A stretch of DNA of 64,000 nt, taken from assembly GCA_008921705.1 (NCBI GenBank), contig VFFE01008918.1, positions 641,829 to 705,828 on the forward strand, read 5' to 3'. Position numbers and translations under genes: made by a program. This document shows positions 38,552 to 53,159 of the stretch, in pieces (position 1 is the stretch's first letter; every line of letters starts with the position of its first letter). The notes under the pieces were generated by a model. The model did no database searches. It saw only the letters and a program-made list of their open reading frames with translations, and was not told where the DNA came from. Origin of the DNA: Burhinus oedicnemus (lineage: Eukaryota; Chordata; Aves; Charadriiformes; Burhinidae).

Positions 38552-41500
38552 GCCCTACTTCCTGTGGTCATTCTCTCCTGGCAGAACCCCAGCTCCTTTC
38601 TTTTCATCATTCCTTTCTTTTTCACAACCTTCCATTCCAGTCAGGGCTTCTCCCAATAGCAATGTCAACCACCTCAGTCTCCTAGAAGGCTGAGCTTGGC
38701 CAGTTGGTACTTGTCAGCCTCTACTAGTGGACCAAGAGCTTCTCCAGCAGCAAAATAATGGACAGAATCAAGAGGTTACTAACCTCAGGAGTGCTGCAGT
38801 GTACAAGAGCACTATCAGTATCACCTTAGCTTAAGAGGATGAAGGCCAGGGACAACAGATGTGTCAGAAGTAGCATGGTAAACATACCCTTATTATGAAG
38901 ATCTTGAACTTCAGGCAAGAGCACAATAATGAACCTAAAACTCAGGTGCACATCCAACACCCTGGAATGCAGAATCATCACTGAAGACAGCCCAACAGAA
39001 AGCACATCTTCTGGCATCCCTCTGAGGCTGCCGAGTCTCATCAGTTCCTAACCTCATACTCAACTCCAAATGCTTAAGAGGGAGTACTCAAGCCACAGGT
39101 AGGGTTTTTTGGTTAGACCCTGATAGGCCATTTTAGCACTGCAGGGCAAACTGATGGGTTGCTGGTCATGCTGAACCCCAATCCCCTACCCTGTCCCAAA
39201 AGTACTAAGTCTAGTTGCCTCTTTCCTCCACAGTTGCCCATAGAGGGGGCAACTCTTTTTTCCTTTCCCTACAGGTCAAGAGAAAGGCTGGCCCTCAGAG
39301 AACAAAGTTCTGTTATCTGAACTTTTGTTGACACATTTCTTGTTAGTTGCAGATATTCCTCCCACACAGGTTTTGGTTTTGCCTAAAGCCATGTGTCTTC
39401 TCAGCATTTGCATTCACTGGGTGGTTCAGCAGAAAACTAAAAGCAAGGGCAATGGGGACATCAGTGGCCCATAAGATGAAGTTTCACTCCAAACAGCTGC
39501 TTTCACATGGGATAGACTTTGCTGCTTAGTATTTTGTAGGAGGAAGAGTGGGGTTACTTTCTGGGACTGCATTCTGGGCAGGCAGTCTGGGCTGTGGGGT
39601 GTTGTTGACTCACCATGAAGACACCCACCTGGAAGTCTGAGTAACTTCAGCTGAAAGTCTAGACAAAACAAATGGTTTGTTTCTCCTAGCGACTGAAAAG
39701 GAAGAGGTGGTGGGATGACCAAAAGAGACGTTTGTGCCTCATCAGGAGAAGAAAAGAGAAGGTTTCCTTGACAAGGGTGACTTCCTATCCTACAAAGCCT
39801 CATCAGCCAGCTCTACCTCCCTAACCCTTATTAAATACCATCCTCCTGGAGTACAGCAGCAGCTAACACAGGCTGCCTTACATTTCCCTTCCTCCACATC
39901 TTCCCTCACTTCTTCCACCTCTAAATGATGGGAAGCCAGGAAATAACCCAGTTCTTTCCTTTCTCCTAAACGGCACAGTGCTGCTACTTGTCAGCTATAA
40001 TTTCCCCCTCAGCAAACTGGTCAGATCTAGCACTGCAAGGTATCCAGAGGGCTGCTAAGCTGACAGCTGCAGGCATACACCAATTCAGAAAGAAGGCTGA
40101 AAAAAGGGCACAGAAGGCTCAGGGAAGATTTGTTTGAATAACCACGCTTGCCCAAGAGGTATAGCAGGTTTAGTACCATTGGGGAGTGAGGGCAGATGGG
40201 GTAGGAGGGATGGGGTTAATCAAGGCAGCTACTGGGAATCTACTGGAGTTCTTTTAAATCAAACGTAATTTGCCACATTGCAACTTACATTAGCATTTAA
40301 CCACCCTGAAAATGCAATAAACTGCAATTAAGTATTCTTAAACATGAAATACAAATATTAAATATAAATCTTTACATCTCTAATAATTTTAAGTTTCAAA
40401 GAAGTTACCTTGCTATTTCATATTTTAACATCAAGAAGAAACTTCTGTCATTACATAAATGATATTCTGATATTTAGAATTACTGAGCAAGATAAAGATA
40501 CTAAAAGCATTTTTAAAACATTCTAGAATGCTTCAGGCTCACAAACAGTAAGAAATATTTGTTCTGTTACAAAATCCACCCATTTCCAATACCAATATTC
40601 TTCTGTGTTTTAATTAAATTGTTTGCAAGCAACTTTGTATTCAACATGATGCTAAAGCTTTCACTTTAAAGGAAGAAGTTAACTACTGCAAACGTATAAT
40701 AACAACAAATCTGTTCCTCTTTCCCACTCAAAACAATGGTTAAATGTTTTCTCTGAAGAGCTCTACTTAATTCTGAGGCCTCTTAATATCCATAGGGCAG
40801 CTGCTGCCCTACCCAATCTAATAGCTTACATTCAGCTGCGTAAACATAAAGACAGAATGATTACCCAAAATGTGTTTTTATTTTCTTGCACTACAGACCC
40901 TGGATCATTTTAAAGAACCAAAAGGATCGATTATAATCAATCATTTCAGGCTAGAGTTTACCGAGAGATGAGCCGAAGAAACAGAAGTTGCTAACATTGT
41001 TAACAGATTATGTGAATAAATCACATCAATGGATCAAGAAACCACAAAATGAAATGCAACCATTGACGCAATGGTATATTCATAGATTTTTAAAACTGGA
41101 AACCATTACTGGGCTCATTGAGTCAGCTCTGTTGCATATAGGGCAGAGAAACTTGAACAATAATGTTTATACCAAGCTTATAATTCCTGTTCAAATTACA
41201 GCACACCTTTATGAAAGATACCCAGTGATGAAGAAATCACAACATATATCCAGGGAGACTACCATGGCCATTTATTACACCTGTGCTTAAAAACATATGT
41301 TTATTTCTACACTGAATCTTGTTGATGCCATAGTTTAGACTGAAGCCCAGCTCTCCATGTAATTACTTCCCTTTTTTAAGATAAAATGACTAAGTCTGAG
41401 TCTCATTGCATGGGTAATTTTCCAGTTGGCTAATGCACGCATCTTCTTAGTGTAATCTCACAAAGCCTTTAAAGAGTAGGCAACAGAACTGAATCTACTA

Positions 41501-41892
41501 TTCCAATATTCTTTTCAATGTTTATTTATACAGCAGTACACAAAAGAAAGTCTGTATGTACTTTGCATTCTTTTGCATTTCATTGAAAGATGTTGATAAC
41601 TAGCTGAAATAGTTCTTTTCAGATTCATGCCTTTATCTGGAACTTAATACACTTGCTCCTGGATATACAGCCTACATTTGGCTGTATTCAAGCACCATCA
41701 TAAGACCACATGATCCAGGTTAGTCTACATGACTGATCTTTTGCAAAAATAGGTATATTTGCTGAAAAAGTTAGAAATAGTAACAACATGACCATGAACA
41801 CATACACACACACCAAAAAATCCAAACCCTATCATTAAAACCTTTCATTGTAACATACTTCTTTATCTGTCACAAAAAAAAAAAAAAAAAAA

Positions 41893-41912
41893 NNNNNNNN
41901 NNNNNNNNNNNN
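41893..41912. other. Assembly gap (20 N)
   Basis: Twenty undetermined bases lie between a 19-nt A run (41874-41892) and a T run (41913-41921). A further 22-nt A run follows at 41927-41948. The homopolymers probably broke the assembly. The true length and content are unknown. Confidence 0.99.
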
Positions 41913-41926
41913 TTTTTTTTTGTTTC

Positions 41927-41948
41927 AAAAAAAAAAAAAAAAAAAAAA
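41927..41948 (+). repeat. poly(A) tract beside the assembly gap
   Basis: A run of 22 A follows the gap and the sequence tgtttc. Its exact length is unreliable next to the gap. Confidence 0.8.
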
Positions 41949-44858
41949 CCACCAAAGAAGAAGAAACACCCAAGCACAAGACACTAAATTCTGCTTGAGG
42001 AAACAAGTTATCCCACTGGCAGTTAATCTGTGACTTTTAGCTTCTTAAAGTATTCTGCCTTCTGTCCCTTCTAGCTTCCCTTCTCAGTTCCAACTTCTGT
42101 TCCTCAAAACTGCCCATACAAACAACTTACATCCTCCCCATATTCTCCATAGACCATCACTGCAATACCTCCTGTTCTTCCCCATGTATTCTATTTTCTT
42201 TGCCTGGTAAAAAGCTAGGCAAAAGAGAACATGGCACCACAAGTGTCTTGGTCATTGATAGGTAAATATGATCAATGCTTTTTCTTGCTGGATATTGAGC
42301 AGGACACTGAGAACTGGAAGAGAGACACTAGTCTGATGACAGGCCCACAACACACTCTGGTTGAGGAGGAGGAAGTCCAGATTTTCTTATTGAAGTCTGA
42401 GGCAAACGGGTTATGAACTCATCCCTAACTCATATCCTTGGAGGTGAAGGCAAACTGTGTTGTACACTATGGCATTTATGGTGTTTGCTGGTGATCACTG
42501 CTGATCAGTGAATCAGCATCAGAGATTATTGATTATACACACAGGGAAAGCTACTTTGCATGTTGATGATCTAGGAGACAAAGGAGAATACGGTCCAAGA
42601 GTAAAAGCCTTCAGGTTCAAACGACAGGCTGCATGATTATGAAGACTGATGCACAGAAAAAGTGACTAAAATTTTCCATTGTCGGTTCCAAATCTATGGA
42701 TTAACACCAGGACAATACTATCTACTAAGACCAACCATTATCACACAGTAAGAGAAAAATACTATTGTTTACTCTTACGTTAAACCATCACATTTGGTTG
42801 TTATTTAAAATATGTCAGAGCTGGCCAAACTTATTATCTATTGCACACCAAAATCTTTTATAGAGGTCAAGATCTGCCAAATACATTCGTCAATCTCAGA
42901 GTCAGAAAGTAAACTCTAAGAAATTCTCTCACTGGGGTCTGAGTATGTGAAGGGTCCCTGGGCATCCCAGAGACACTGGCCGCACTAGTTTTCACCTGGC
43001 TCCACTCTTTAAGCAGCTAGAAATAACCATCACTCTCCCTATCATCACTTTGTCCTATCCCAATGCTGCCCAGCATCCCCTTTCCTTGGACAACCATTAT
43101 ACTGCTCACAAAGTACCACTTCACCATCTCTTAGGTACATCCAAAGCCTCTGAACCACGTTCACAAAGAAACAGCTGAATCACAGAGAGAAAAAAAAACA
43201 AAAAAAACAGCCTCATTAAAATCACTTTCTACACCATAATTCTGCAGCTTAGAAAATTTTATTTAGCCTTATAAGAGCTAATGGGACTAATGTGAGCTAA
43301 CCATGATTGTTAAGGATGAGAACTTTTTGAATTGTTTCCAATGAAAAACGTAGTTGTGACTGCTCCTGAGAGAAAGCATTTTTCCCAATAATAGTTTGGA
43401 GAAATTCAGTCATATTAACAAAGTGTTTGATACCTATGAACCCAGTTGAGACAATGTATTTAGATTTCTAGAATGCCATTTATTAAAAAAACAACTTATG
43501 TTTTCGAACGCATAGGAAAAATTATTTATATGTAAGGCTGTCAAGCCTATGAAACTGTATTAAGCAGTTGCCATTGAATTGAATGTTTAAGTGCTCATTA
43601 CTTCTGGTTGAGAAACATACCTGGGTGCTTAAAATATGCATTTAGAAGCATCACAAAATCATTATAAGAAGGCAGTAAAACAATGAGATGCTAAAGCTGA
43701 AGTATAAACAATATTGGTTGATCAAGTTTGGAAAGTCTGAAGAATCCAGAGGCATCTTAGAAATTTCTATCAATGAATGCAATACATGAAACTTTGATAA
43801 ATGCAGGTCAGCAATGGAAAGATGTGTTGTATTTAACTTGACTGTATAGATTCCGCTAAGAAAAGGTGCTCTAATGAAATCTCTTCAATGGTACTCAGTG
43901 ACTCAAAGATGATTAGAATTCCTTTATTCTTTAGAAAAACAATTCAAATGTGCCCAGTACTGACTTCTTCCCTGTAGATGTTTGACAATTTCTGTATAAA
44001 ACCCTTGAAATTTTAAACCAGTTTTTTAATAAATAGGAGTCAATTGTCCCTATATTTATAAAGGAAAGACAGGGAGATGCGATTTGTAAGTACTCCTAAG
44101 AGCAAGCAGGCTAAGACAAACTCCTGGGTAAACACCAGTACTTTCCAAACACCTGTCATTTTTGAAAGGCATTTTCATAGTTGAGAGAAAACAGAAGAAT
44201 CTAAACATTGAATGGAAAATACACAGGAACACAAAATGCCTGCAAAGTTTGTACCACTCCAAAACATGACCCAAATGCTTTCCAACATCATGCAAACACT
44301 TTACACACCTTGTATCAAGTCCTTCACCCAGCATAACCTGTGTCTAACTATGGACAGATGGCCATGACACCCTATCTAAAAGATGACGACAAAAAAAGCA
44401 AATTCCTCCCTTGAAAGGATATAAATCTTTTTATAAAGATAAAAGAAAATAATAAACGCTGCTTTTAATGCTTAGTGTTCTAAGTTACTGATTCAAACCA
44501 CCTGAACAATCAAAGCGCTGCAGTCCTCACTGAACATCAACTTTTTGCGGGGTTCAGTAATTTGATCAGAATACAGAGACATCCTGATGCTCAACATTTG
44601 ATCAGCTTGAAAATAACATTGTTAATGAATCCCAAACATGATACAATCTACTGCCACGACATCACAGAAAAAAAAAAATTGTAGACAGTAACTTTTAAAG
44701 CTTGTATAAGATGGGGAAAAGACAGGTTCCTTGGCTAAGCTCAAATCATTTAATGTCCACAACTAAGCCAAAAGGATGACAGAGCGAACTCTCAATAACA
44801 AAGTTTTAAATAACTCTACTTGACAGAGAGGTCACCATGCTGCTTTAACTCATAGTAG

Positions 44859-45379
44859 TCCTTGAGTACTGTGTGCACTTCTGGGCCCCGCAATTTAAGG
44901 CGGCTGTGAAGGTCCTTGAGGAGGGTCCAGAGGAGGGCAGTAAAGCTGGTGAAAGGGCTGGAAGGCATGCCCTGTGACAAGCGACTAAGGACTTCAGGCT
45001 TGCCTAGCTTGGAGGAGGCTGAGGGGCGACCTCATGGCTCTCTACAGCTTCCTGGGGAGGGGATGTGGAGAGAAAGGTGCTGAGTATCCAGTGGTATCCA
45101 GTGACATGGCACGTGGGAATGGTTCAAAACTGTGCCAGGAGAGGTTTAGACTGGACATTAGGAAGCATTTCTTTACTGAGAGGGTGGTCAAACACTGGAA
45201 CAGGCTTCCTAGAGAGCTGGTCGATGACCCAAGCCTGTCAGTGTTTAAGAGGCATTTGGACAATGCCCTTAATAACATGCTTTAACTTTTGGTGAGCCCC
45301 GAATTGGTCAGGCACTTGGACTAGATGATCGTTGTAGGTCCTTCTCAACTGAAATATTCTAGTCTAGTCTAGTCTAGTC
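44859..45379 (+). mobile_element. CR1 LINE, 5'-truncated, with (TCTAG)n tail
   Basis: The element starts in the LEYC/LWAP block (cttgagtactgtgtgcactt) and contains the 'gcgacctcatggctctctac' region. From about 45110 it keeps the last roughly 60 codons of CR1 ORF2 open: FRLDIRKHFFTERVVKHWNR and [17 protein letters not shown], ending at a natural stop (TAA at 45283). The 3' untranslated part ends 'ttggactagatgatcgttgt' plus a short TCTAG tandem tail (45358-45379) instead of the usual ATTCTATG repeats. An open C-terminus suggests a comparatively young copy. It belongs to the same subfamily as the copy at 57381. Confidence 0.92.
45358..45379 (+). repeat. (TCTAG)n tandem tail of the CR1 copy
   Basis: There are four full TCTAG units and a partial fifth directly at the CR1 3' terminus. 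CR1 elements end in short tandem units involved in target-primed reverse transcription, and here the unit is TCTAG. Confidence 0.9.
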
Positions 45380-46174
45380 AAGCAGATTTGTGTCAATTCT
45401 TCCATTCCTCCACTTCAAAAAGCAAAATAAAAATTAACGTGTTCTAAGACACAATAACTTTGGTGTATTCTGGAAATTTTTCCTTTAGAGACTTAAAAGA
45501 CTAAGTAGGAATTATACTTTTTAATAAATTAGTACTGGTTAGCCAGAAGTAGTAGTTTTTATTGTGAAAATGTTATTGTACCACAATTTGTCTCTTATGA
45601 AAATGTGACTTGAAGCTATATGAAGTAGAAACAAAATGGTTATAATCAAAATGACTTCTGAAATATTAAGCTTAACTGCCATAGCAGACAGAAAAGCAAA
45701 ACATGCTACTAATATGCACTCATTTAAATAGTGTTAGATTATGTTTCATACTAAGGATTTTAACATTTGAATGCAAATCAGGTTTAGAAGGTTAACCTGT
45801 ATGCAGAAATTAATCTGTTAATATTTTTCAATTGCTTTTTCCAAAGGTGCCTATGAACTTCAAGTTAATGCAATATTTATATTGGACTACTTTGGTAATT
45901 ATTGGGCTAAATGTCTTCTACTCTTGCACTTTAATTTGGCTTTATACCTCCAGCTTCATTAAACATCTTGTTTCACAACTACACTAATAGCTTTTCTCAA
46001 TATTCCATTAAGTAAGGAGAAAAATATGAGGAAATTTTATTCATAACTAACGTCATTTACATATTAATCCTATTAATATTTGAAAAACAAAGTTCAGTTC
46101 ACAGCCAAAAATCCATGTTTATAGCAATCAGAATGTAGCAGCCACAAAATTACTCATTGCTCTTTTCCCGTCTG

Positions 46175-46185
46175 CCCCCCCCCCC
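46175..46185 (+). repeat. poly(C) tract, 11 nt
   Basis: A C run lies in a short pyrimidine-rich stretch (ttttcccgtctg before it, actcctccc after it). It is likely to vary in length. Confidence 0.9.
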
Positions 46186-47141
46186 ACTCCTCCCAGCACA
46201 TTACTGTAAGCAGCAGAAACCTATTCTCGGTCACTTCTGTTTGTATTCGTCCTTTCACTTAATATTGTGATCTGGAACTAGGAACTCCAACATTTGGTCT
46301 GAAGCAAAAAGGAAAAAGCAAATGGCTTCAAAGTGCTAGCTAATATATATACGGTCCACAATGGACAACTGGTGTTTGCCTTCGATTCTAAATTCTACTT
46401 TTGGCAAATTAAGGTAGCTGTTGAAAAGCTATATACTCCTACCTTTGTGACAAAAGAAATGTCCTAACAACAGAGCTATAGTCCCCTCGGTCAAAGAACT
46501 GGTGATGGTCCATAATTGCTACTTAACATAGTTTTATATTGCTATTGATTATTTTGTAATTTTCTTATTTTTCACCATGTAGTATTTATAACCTCATTCA
46601 ATACATGCTATGTCAGTCTTCAGAAAAAATTAATTCAATAATAAAAACAATCAAGATACTTCAATTTGCCTTCTGTTGCTTTATTTCATTCTCTTTATTC
46701 CACTTTGTATCACTAAGTTGAACTGAGATGGACTCAGTGCGTAACCACAGTGTTAATCTGTCACCAGGATGCCACCATGACTGCAGAATACTATTGTATT
46801 TACTTCCCCAAACAAAATTTTCTTTCAGACTAAGATTCACAACTCACTAACAGTTTTAAATAGAAATTAGTATAATGAAAAACATCAATTCTACATACTT
46901 TTTCCTCAATAAACTTTTAAAACTACCCTATAGTTGGTAACATTTCAAGTTTTAAATGTTAATATTCTCTTTCCATTGTACGTTTAACATGACTTTATCC
47001 AAATTAATCTCCTGAGGGCTGTTTAAGACATTACCTCTTAATTCACAGATACAGAAGTTGCTGACAAAAGATAAGAGATGAGTCTGAAGTAAGCTGCTGG
47101 GACAACCGAGATAATACAGAAGCACTTCTGGCCCCACTCCT

Positions 47142-47256
47142 TATAATTTTTTTATACACAGATTATATAATTAAATATATTTTTGAAGTATTTACATTCA
47201 ATTTTACAGAAAGTATTTATTTTAGTATATATTTAATTGGTTGTATGCATTGAACA
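47142..47256 (+). repeat. 115-bp dispersed repeat, copy 2, flanked by an 8-bp direct repeat
   Basis: This is the second copy of the 34292-34407 sequence. It is bounded by CACTCCTT on the left (47135-47142) and CACTCCTT on the right (47255-47262). The right repeat's first CA also occurs in copy 1, so the unambiguous duplicated core is CTCCTT. The arrangement looks like a target-site duplication around an insertion of about 112 bp. It has no poly-A tail and no terminal inverted repeats. Confidence 0.88.
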
Positions 47257-50200
47257 CTCCTTTGTTGTTGTTTTTTCCCTTTTAGTCTCCTGAAGTAACG
47301 CTTGTTATTCTTCTCCTCTCCACTAGTGACACAACAAATCTCCAAAACAGTCTGAAGATCATCTTCCTTCTTAATCTTCCTTTCACACTTTTACTGTGAA
47401 AAGCATCTTAGCTGCATGAAGCCAGTAATGTTGGAGAAAACATTAATTTTCATTGCATAAAGTGCTAAATGCAGTTGCTTCATTGCATCACTTATTTTAT
47501 GAACCTTACTGTTTATGTCTCTTAACACGTTTAAAGCTTTGTATATATCAGCCTAAACCTTCTCTCATTTGTCAAAGTCCAAGGGTCAATGTCTCTCCAG
47601 GTTCTGTTCTTTCATTTTTACTACCTCTGTCCCAACTCAAGCTTAAGTGCAGTCACTTGAATTTACACCAGAGAGTGAGGGAAGTCAGTCTCTCAGAGAA
47701 CTTATTTCTTTGTGGATGGTTAGTTTGTGATCAAAGGCTCCTAAAAATCTCACAAAAGTTGGGTTGGATCAGCAGGAAGTATTCAGTGCTTGAAGTCTGA
47801 CAGCAGAAGCATCCCCAGTGTAACAAAAGAATCTCCATGAACTGAGCAGCAGTGCTCTTGGCTGACTCACTATGATAACCTGATTTGGAAGTTGGGTAAT
47901 TTATCACTATTAGAGACCACATTTGCAGGAGCTACAACCTGTAAATTTAAGGCTTCATCATAACACCGACTTTGTTGACATTTTTCTTAAGCTACGACAA
48001 TCAGTATACCAGGAATAATATTTCAGCAAATCACCTTAGAGCTCATTAAGATTAATGAAAACTACCAACCCTAAATAGAAAGATGCAAAAATACATTCCA
48101 AAACACTTATTGAGGAATACCAATCTTGGAAAAAAAACCAAAGCAGCCTTACATCAAGAGGCAAACAGTGGGCTATAGCTTTAAGCTAATCTGTACCTAA
48201 GGTGAAACGTACAAGTACAAACTAAGAAACTACAGCATGCTGGTCTCAGACATAGTCTAATTTCTCTTTTTAATTCCAGAGCAAAAAAGTCCCTCAAGCT
48301 GAACAGATATGCATGAAAGATGATGCACAGAATTGCCAGCAGGATTTTTCCTACATGTTGCCAAACGTATGTTACACAAAATTGTCATTAAGGGCTAGCT
48401 TATTACATTTTTACAGGGCTACAAATCTCCTTGAATTAAATATTTATGAATCTTGCTTGGAATACTGAATACTGGGGTATTTTATAAGAAACAACAGAAA
48501 CTAGCCTTTTCAACTACATATTCTAATATATAAATTATAAAATTATGAGTTTTAATCTTATTAAATTCATCATTATTTATGTAGATTAAAATAGCATTTT
48601 ACATCCTTAGTTTTATAAGAAAACATTCATACAACGTGAGATTAAATCCAACCAGTAGAACTCAGCATGTGCTTCACAGTGCTTTTGCTTTGCAAGTAGC
48701 AAGCTGATGTACATGGAGATGAAAAGGAAAAGCAAAAAAAAAAGTACGTTAAAAAAAAATCAGTATTTATTTCCTCTTTTAAGCCTGCTACAAGACTAAT
48801 ATAATTTAAAACTGCATTTTCAGGAGAGTAATTTGGATAATGAGAAGGGAAAAATCCTCCTGTAAGTCAAAAAAGCATAGCATGCCGAAGGAGAAAATGA
48901 AAGGGTCCTGCCCACTCTTTGTGAGAAATTGATCCTTGTAGTTCTGACTTAGGAACAAGCAAGTCAGTGGCTCTGCGTAAGAACAGGTTAAGTTGAATAG
49001 GGTAGCTATTTCCTGAGCACTGCAAGTAAATGGAAAAGAAGTGTAGGTTGTACCTTTAAACCGTCAAAGAACTCCAGCTAATGTACAGATTAGTTGCTGT
49101 CCTCCTCAGGGAGGACATTCTCCTATTAGAAGCAGTGGTTCTGATACTGGTTGTTAATCTTGCCTTGTAACCAATTTGAAAACATAACAAAACAATAGTT
49201 TTGGCCACATCAGAGTTTTTTACCCCTTCTACAGAGCATGACCACACAAATATTGGTCGGACATGCACCACAAGATCTCTGCTTTGAATACTGGGATTGA
49301 GCAACTGCCATGAAGAACCTCTTCCAACTCCTCTGCTGCTGGCAAGGAACTTTATTACTGGCAGAAGGGTTTCAGACAGTTCCCAATCTCTGTCACTTTT
49401 TCTCCTTTCCCTTCTCTTAAATGTTTCCTCTCCTTTAATTATACCAAATGTTAAACTAACTGTTTATGTAGCTATGCTCTGAACAGGCAAGCAGCTGAAG
49501 GTGCAGAGAATTAGGGGAGGGGGTAAGCAGCAATTACCATTCGCAAAACGAATGTCAAGAGGTTTAGCAGCTTTTAACATTGCTACAAGCAACGATGGGG
49601 GAACAGAAAGAGCAGTTAAGCATAGCTTTTCCACAAACAAATACTGAATGTAATTAAAAGACAGAATTGCATTTCTTAAGAAAGAGAACTGCTCCTCATG
49701 GGGCCAATTCACCGGCATCCATGAAGTGAACATTGAAATGTTTGATGTGCAGTCACTGGACAACTCTGGGAAAAGAAAGAAGACAAACCTGAGCCATTTC
49801 ACAAGAAGCTTTTCTCCTATCTGATATTCCTCCAAAAGGTTTTTCAACTTACTCAGTTTCCCATGCATCCTTTTTGCTAATGTCATAAAAAGACAATAGT
49901 GCTTTCTTTATCTCTACAACATAAAGCTTTGTATCTCCATCATAACTGAGAATGACACAGGGAAGAATATCATCATTGGTTCAAACAAGAACCTGTGACA
50001 ATGTTCAGATGGTATTTTACAAATCCCCTACCTTAAAGATAAAGTGAGTTTATCATTCCAATGTAAATGTTACTAAAATGCAAAGAGATCATAATGAGCA
50101 TGCTAGTAAGAACTCTGAGCCAATAAACTAGATTTCTGTGAAGCACCATCCTATTTGTGAAACAACTTTAATAGAATCCTTCAAAAATTTTCTTATAGCA

Positions 50201-53159
50201 GAGTGAGAGAGGAGAGGTACAAAGATGGCAGCAAAGTGAACAAGTCCATCTGTCGCCGATCCAGCAGGTACTCCAAAAAGCATTAGAGAGTCACGTTGAG
50301 CTACTCCTCTCCTGACACCAAGACCAGTAAGTACCATGCTCATTTTATGAGCTGTCTTGTAAAAACCTTTTCTGCTGTATACTACATCCTCAACAGAAGG
50401 AGAACATGACTTTTATAAACCAAAAGCATTTAATAAGCTATTTCTTGAAATGAAATCATTCTAAAGCCTGGACAAAGAACATGAACCTTATAGTTAGCAG
50501 ACGGAGAATCAGTAGTACTGGTTTTGGTGAAAAATCTAGAAATTCAATTCAAGTGGAAACCAAAGACATCTTGGCTAAAGTAAAGCTCTAACAATGATTG
50601 TGATGGAAGTTGAGGGAGGATGTTAGGTGAAGCACCATTCCTTATTTACCAAAATACAATTCTCAGGTTTTCAGGCTTCCAGGAATATTTCTTCCTCAGT
50701 TGCATACATCTATTTGTGCTTTCAAAATGTTAAATTGGGAAAACCTCTGAAAAAAATGGGTTTCAAAAGGGGTACCAGCTCAAGTCCTGACCATCGTTTA
50801 TAACTGTTGCAAACAGACATATTACAGAATAATCTGCTCCAAGAAAGGATCACAAAGAGTCAAAGTTTTAGACTCCCACTCGCAACCAGGGGGGAAAATA
50901 GAGACCATTTTAAAAAGGCACTCTAGGACAGTAAAAACTAATTAGAAAAGAAGAGTTGTATACAAAAGGAAAAACAGTCAACTGTTCATTAGGAACAGAA
51001 GGCAAGCAGTTTTGTCTTAGGGGTGGCATAAGAATACCGAATGGTGTTTAACTCACTGCATCCCTACTCCTCAGCACCCTTTGTACAGGAGAGAAGAGGA
51101 CACACAGTGGTGTTCAACAACAAATATTATCCCCTAATTCCTTATATTCAAGCACCTGCGGATCACACCCACCTGTATACAAGTATGCGCAATCTTGCAA
51201 AGGAGAACTGTGACTACATGTGACCACAATCAGAAATTTTCAGTGCAGGAGAAATGCAAAAGCTGCCTGTAGATTACCATGATACTGCCGTAACAGTCAC
51301 TAAAGGAAACTCCCCTTTACGGATAGCTACCAAGTATTTCACATCTCAAAAGCACTTCTTTCATCCTAAGAAAAAACGGCTTTTGTAATTTACCCCTAGG
51401 TCAACAGCTGATTCTTAAACAGTGAGCTACATCATGACTTGATTTAATATATTACTGCAATCCAAAATCCCACTCCAGTAAAAGGCAGATCTCACAGTAT
51501 AAAGCCATTAGCTGCAGCTAAACACAATTTTTTCTAAAACCAGTAAACCTCTTCTTTCTTTCTTTACTAGCTGGGGGGGGTTTAATTAACCAAAATGTAT
51601 ACAAGCAGAGTAGTACATATGCAGGTAAAATCAAGCTGCAATATCTAATCTAGACAAAAATATTATAAAAAACCCTTGCCTTCTGAATTTTGTAAGTTTT
51701 AATAACTTTTTTCCTCCATTTTTTTTCCTGGCCAGTCCAGCCACCATTGGTATTTCTAAGAAATTAATTAATATATGTTTGCAGTGAGACACTGCAGAGT
51801 TTCAGAAGTAACGGAGTAACACCCACCAAATCTGACAGAGGACAAAATCCTACTTCTTTGGAAGGCCCAGCAAAATATGCAAGCAAATGTCATGGAAACA
51901 GAAGCTCTCTCCATGGTAACATCATCCTGGGTATGGCAGCTAACCACTCTAATTTCTAACATGCTCCCCAAGACATGGTATTAGCCTAACTCCAGTTTTC
52001 ATTTGGTATTTGTTCCATAACATTCCATATATCTAGCAGGTGTAAAGATTTATTAAAAACATGACTAGTTCACAAGCATGCAGTATCAAAGCCAAAGCTT
52101 AACATAAGTATAAGGGCAAACTGATTAACTGTGATAAAGCAAGTCTGAGTAACACTGTCTTCAGGAAAAAACCCAAGAGACTGATGGCACCATAAAGAGT
52201 AATTATATTACATCTGGTTCCCATTACACTACCCGACTCAGCGCAACAACTGTCAGATGTGTGACAGTGTCTCACACAAAACACACAGAAGGAACTGTAG
52301 AATAAAAAGGCACAATTCATAATTGCAGCTAAGCAATCCTTGTTACCTGCCTTTATATAGAATTTTATATTTTTTACCAACCAACCCAGCAACTAAAATT
52401 CTCAAAACCAGTTGAAGACTCTTACTAGCATTGTAGCTGCTCTCCAGAGAGACAGACCAGCTCAGTGCATAGCAATCAGAGCCATGGGAATGATTTTCAA
52501 TGAACAATTTATTTGACAAATTAGGTCCTGTTTGTGAACTATCTGTATGCAGTTCATGACTGACAAAAAACTACTATCCAAAATTCTTCTATGAGGATGT
52601 TTGAGAGTCTATTTTCTGATCTGATCATCAATGCTAAGTTTCATTTATCTGGATATAAGGCACATGGTGCTATATGTCCATTCAATTCGGAAACTGAAAA
52701 GGGTCAGCAGCGCAAATGTGTAAAAAACCCACGTTTCCCATAATATTTTTACAAGTGAAATACCAGGTCTTGCATAAACACGTACACTAAGCATACAAAA
52801 TGGACCTTATCCTGCAGAAGTCTTTTAAAATGTGAACAAATATTCACAAAAATAGTCTACCTGGTGGTCCTAGTTCATATGCAAATTATGAAAAGTACAC
52901 TCATGTTCTTTTCTGGTGCAAATATTTTAATTAAATGTAAAGTTTAAACGAAATCCTCTAATAACGATGAAAGCATCATGACTGTATTACTTAAGCCCTC
53001 TGAAAATGCAAAAAAACCCTACACCAATATCCCTCATCTGAAAATTAGTCTTCATTTTTGTTCATGTATCTAATCAATAGATGGGAGAGGTGTATTTTCC
53101 ACAGTCTTAGTACATGGAAATAGTACTGTACTCTAGAGAGTGTTGTTGATTCTCCTCTC

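Noticed and set aside
49464..49886. 140-aa open frame, minus strand
   Set aside because: There is no recognisable domain, no splice-compatible context and no supporting neighbours. Its length is within chance for 64 kb of AT-rich DNA read in six frames.
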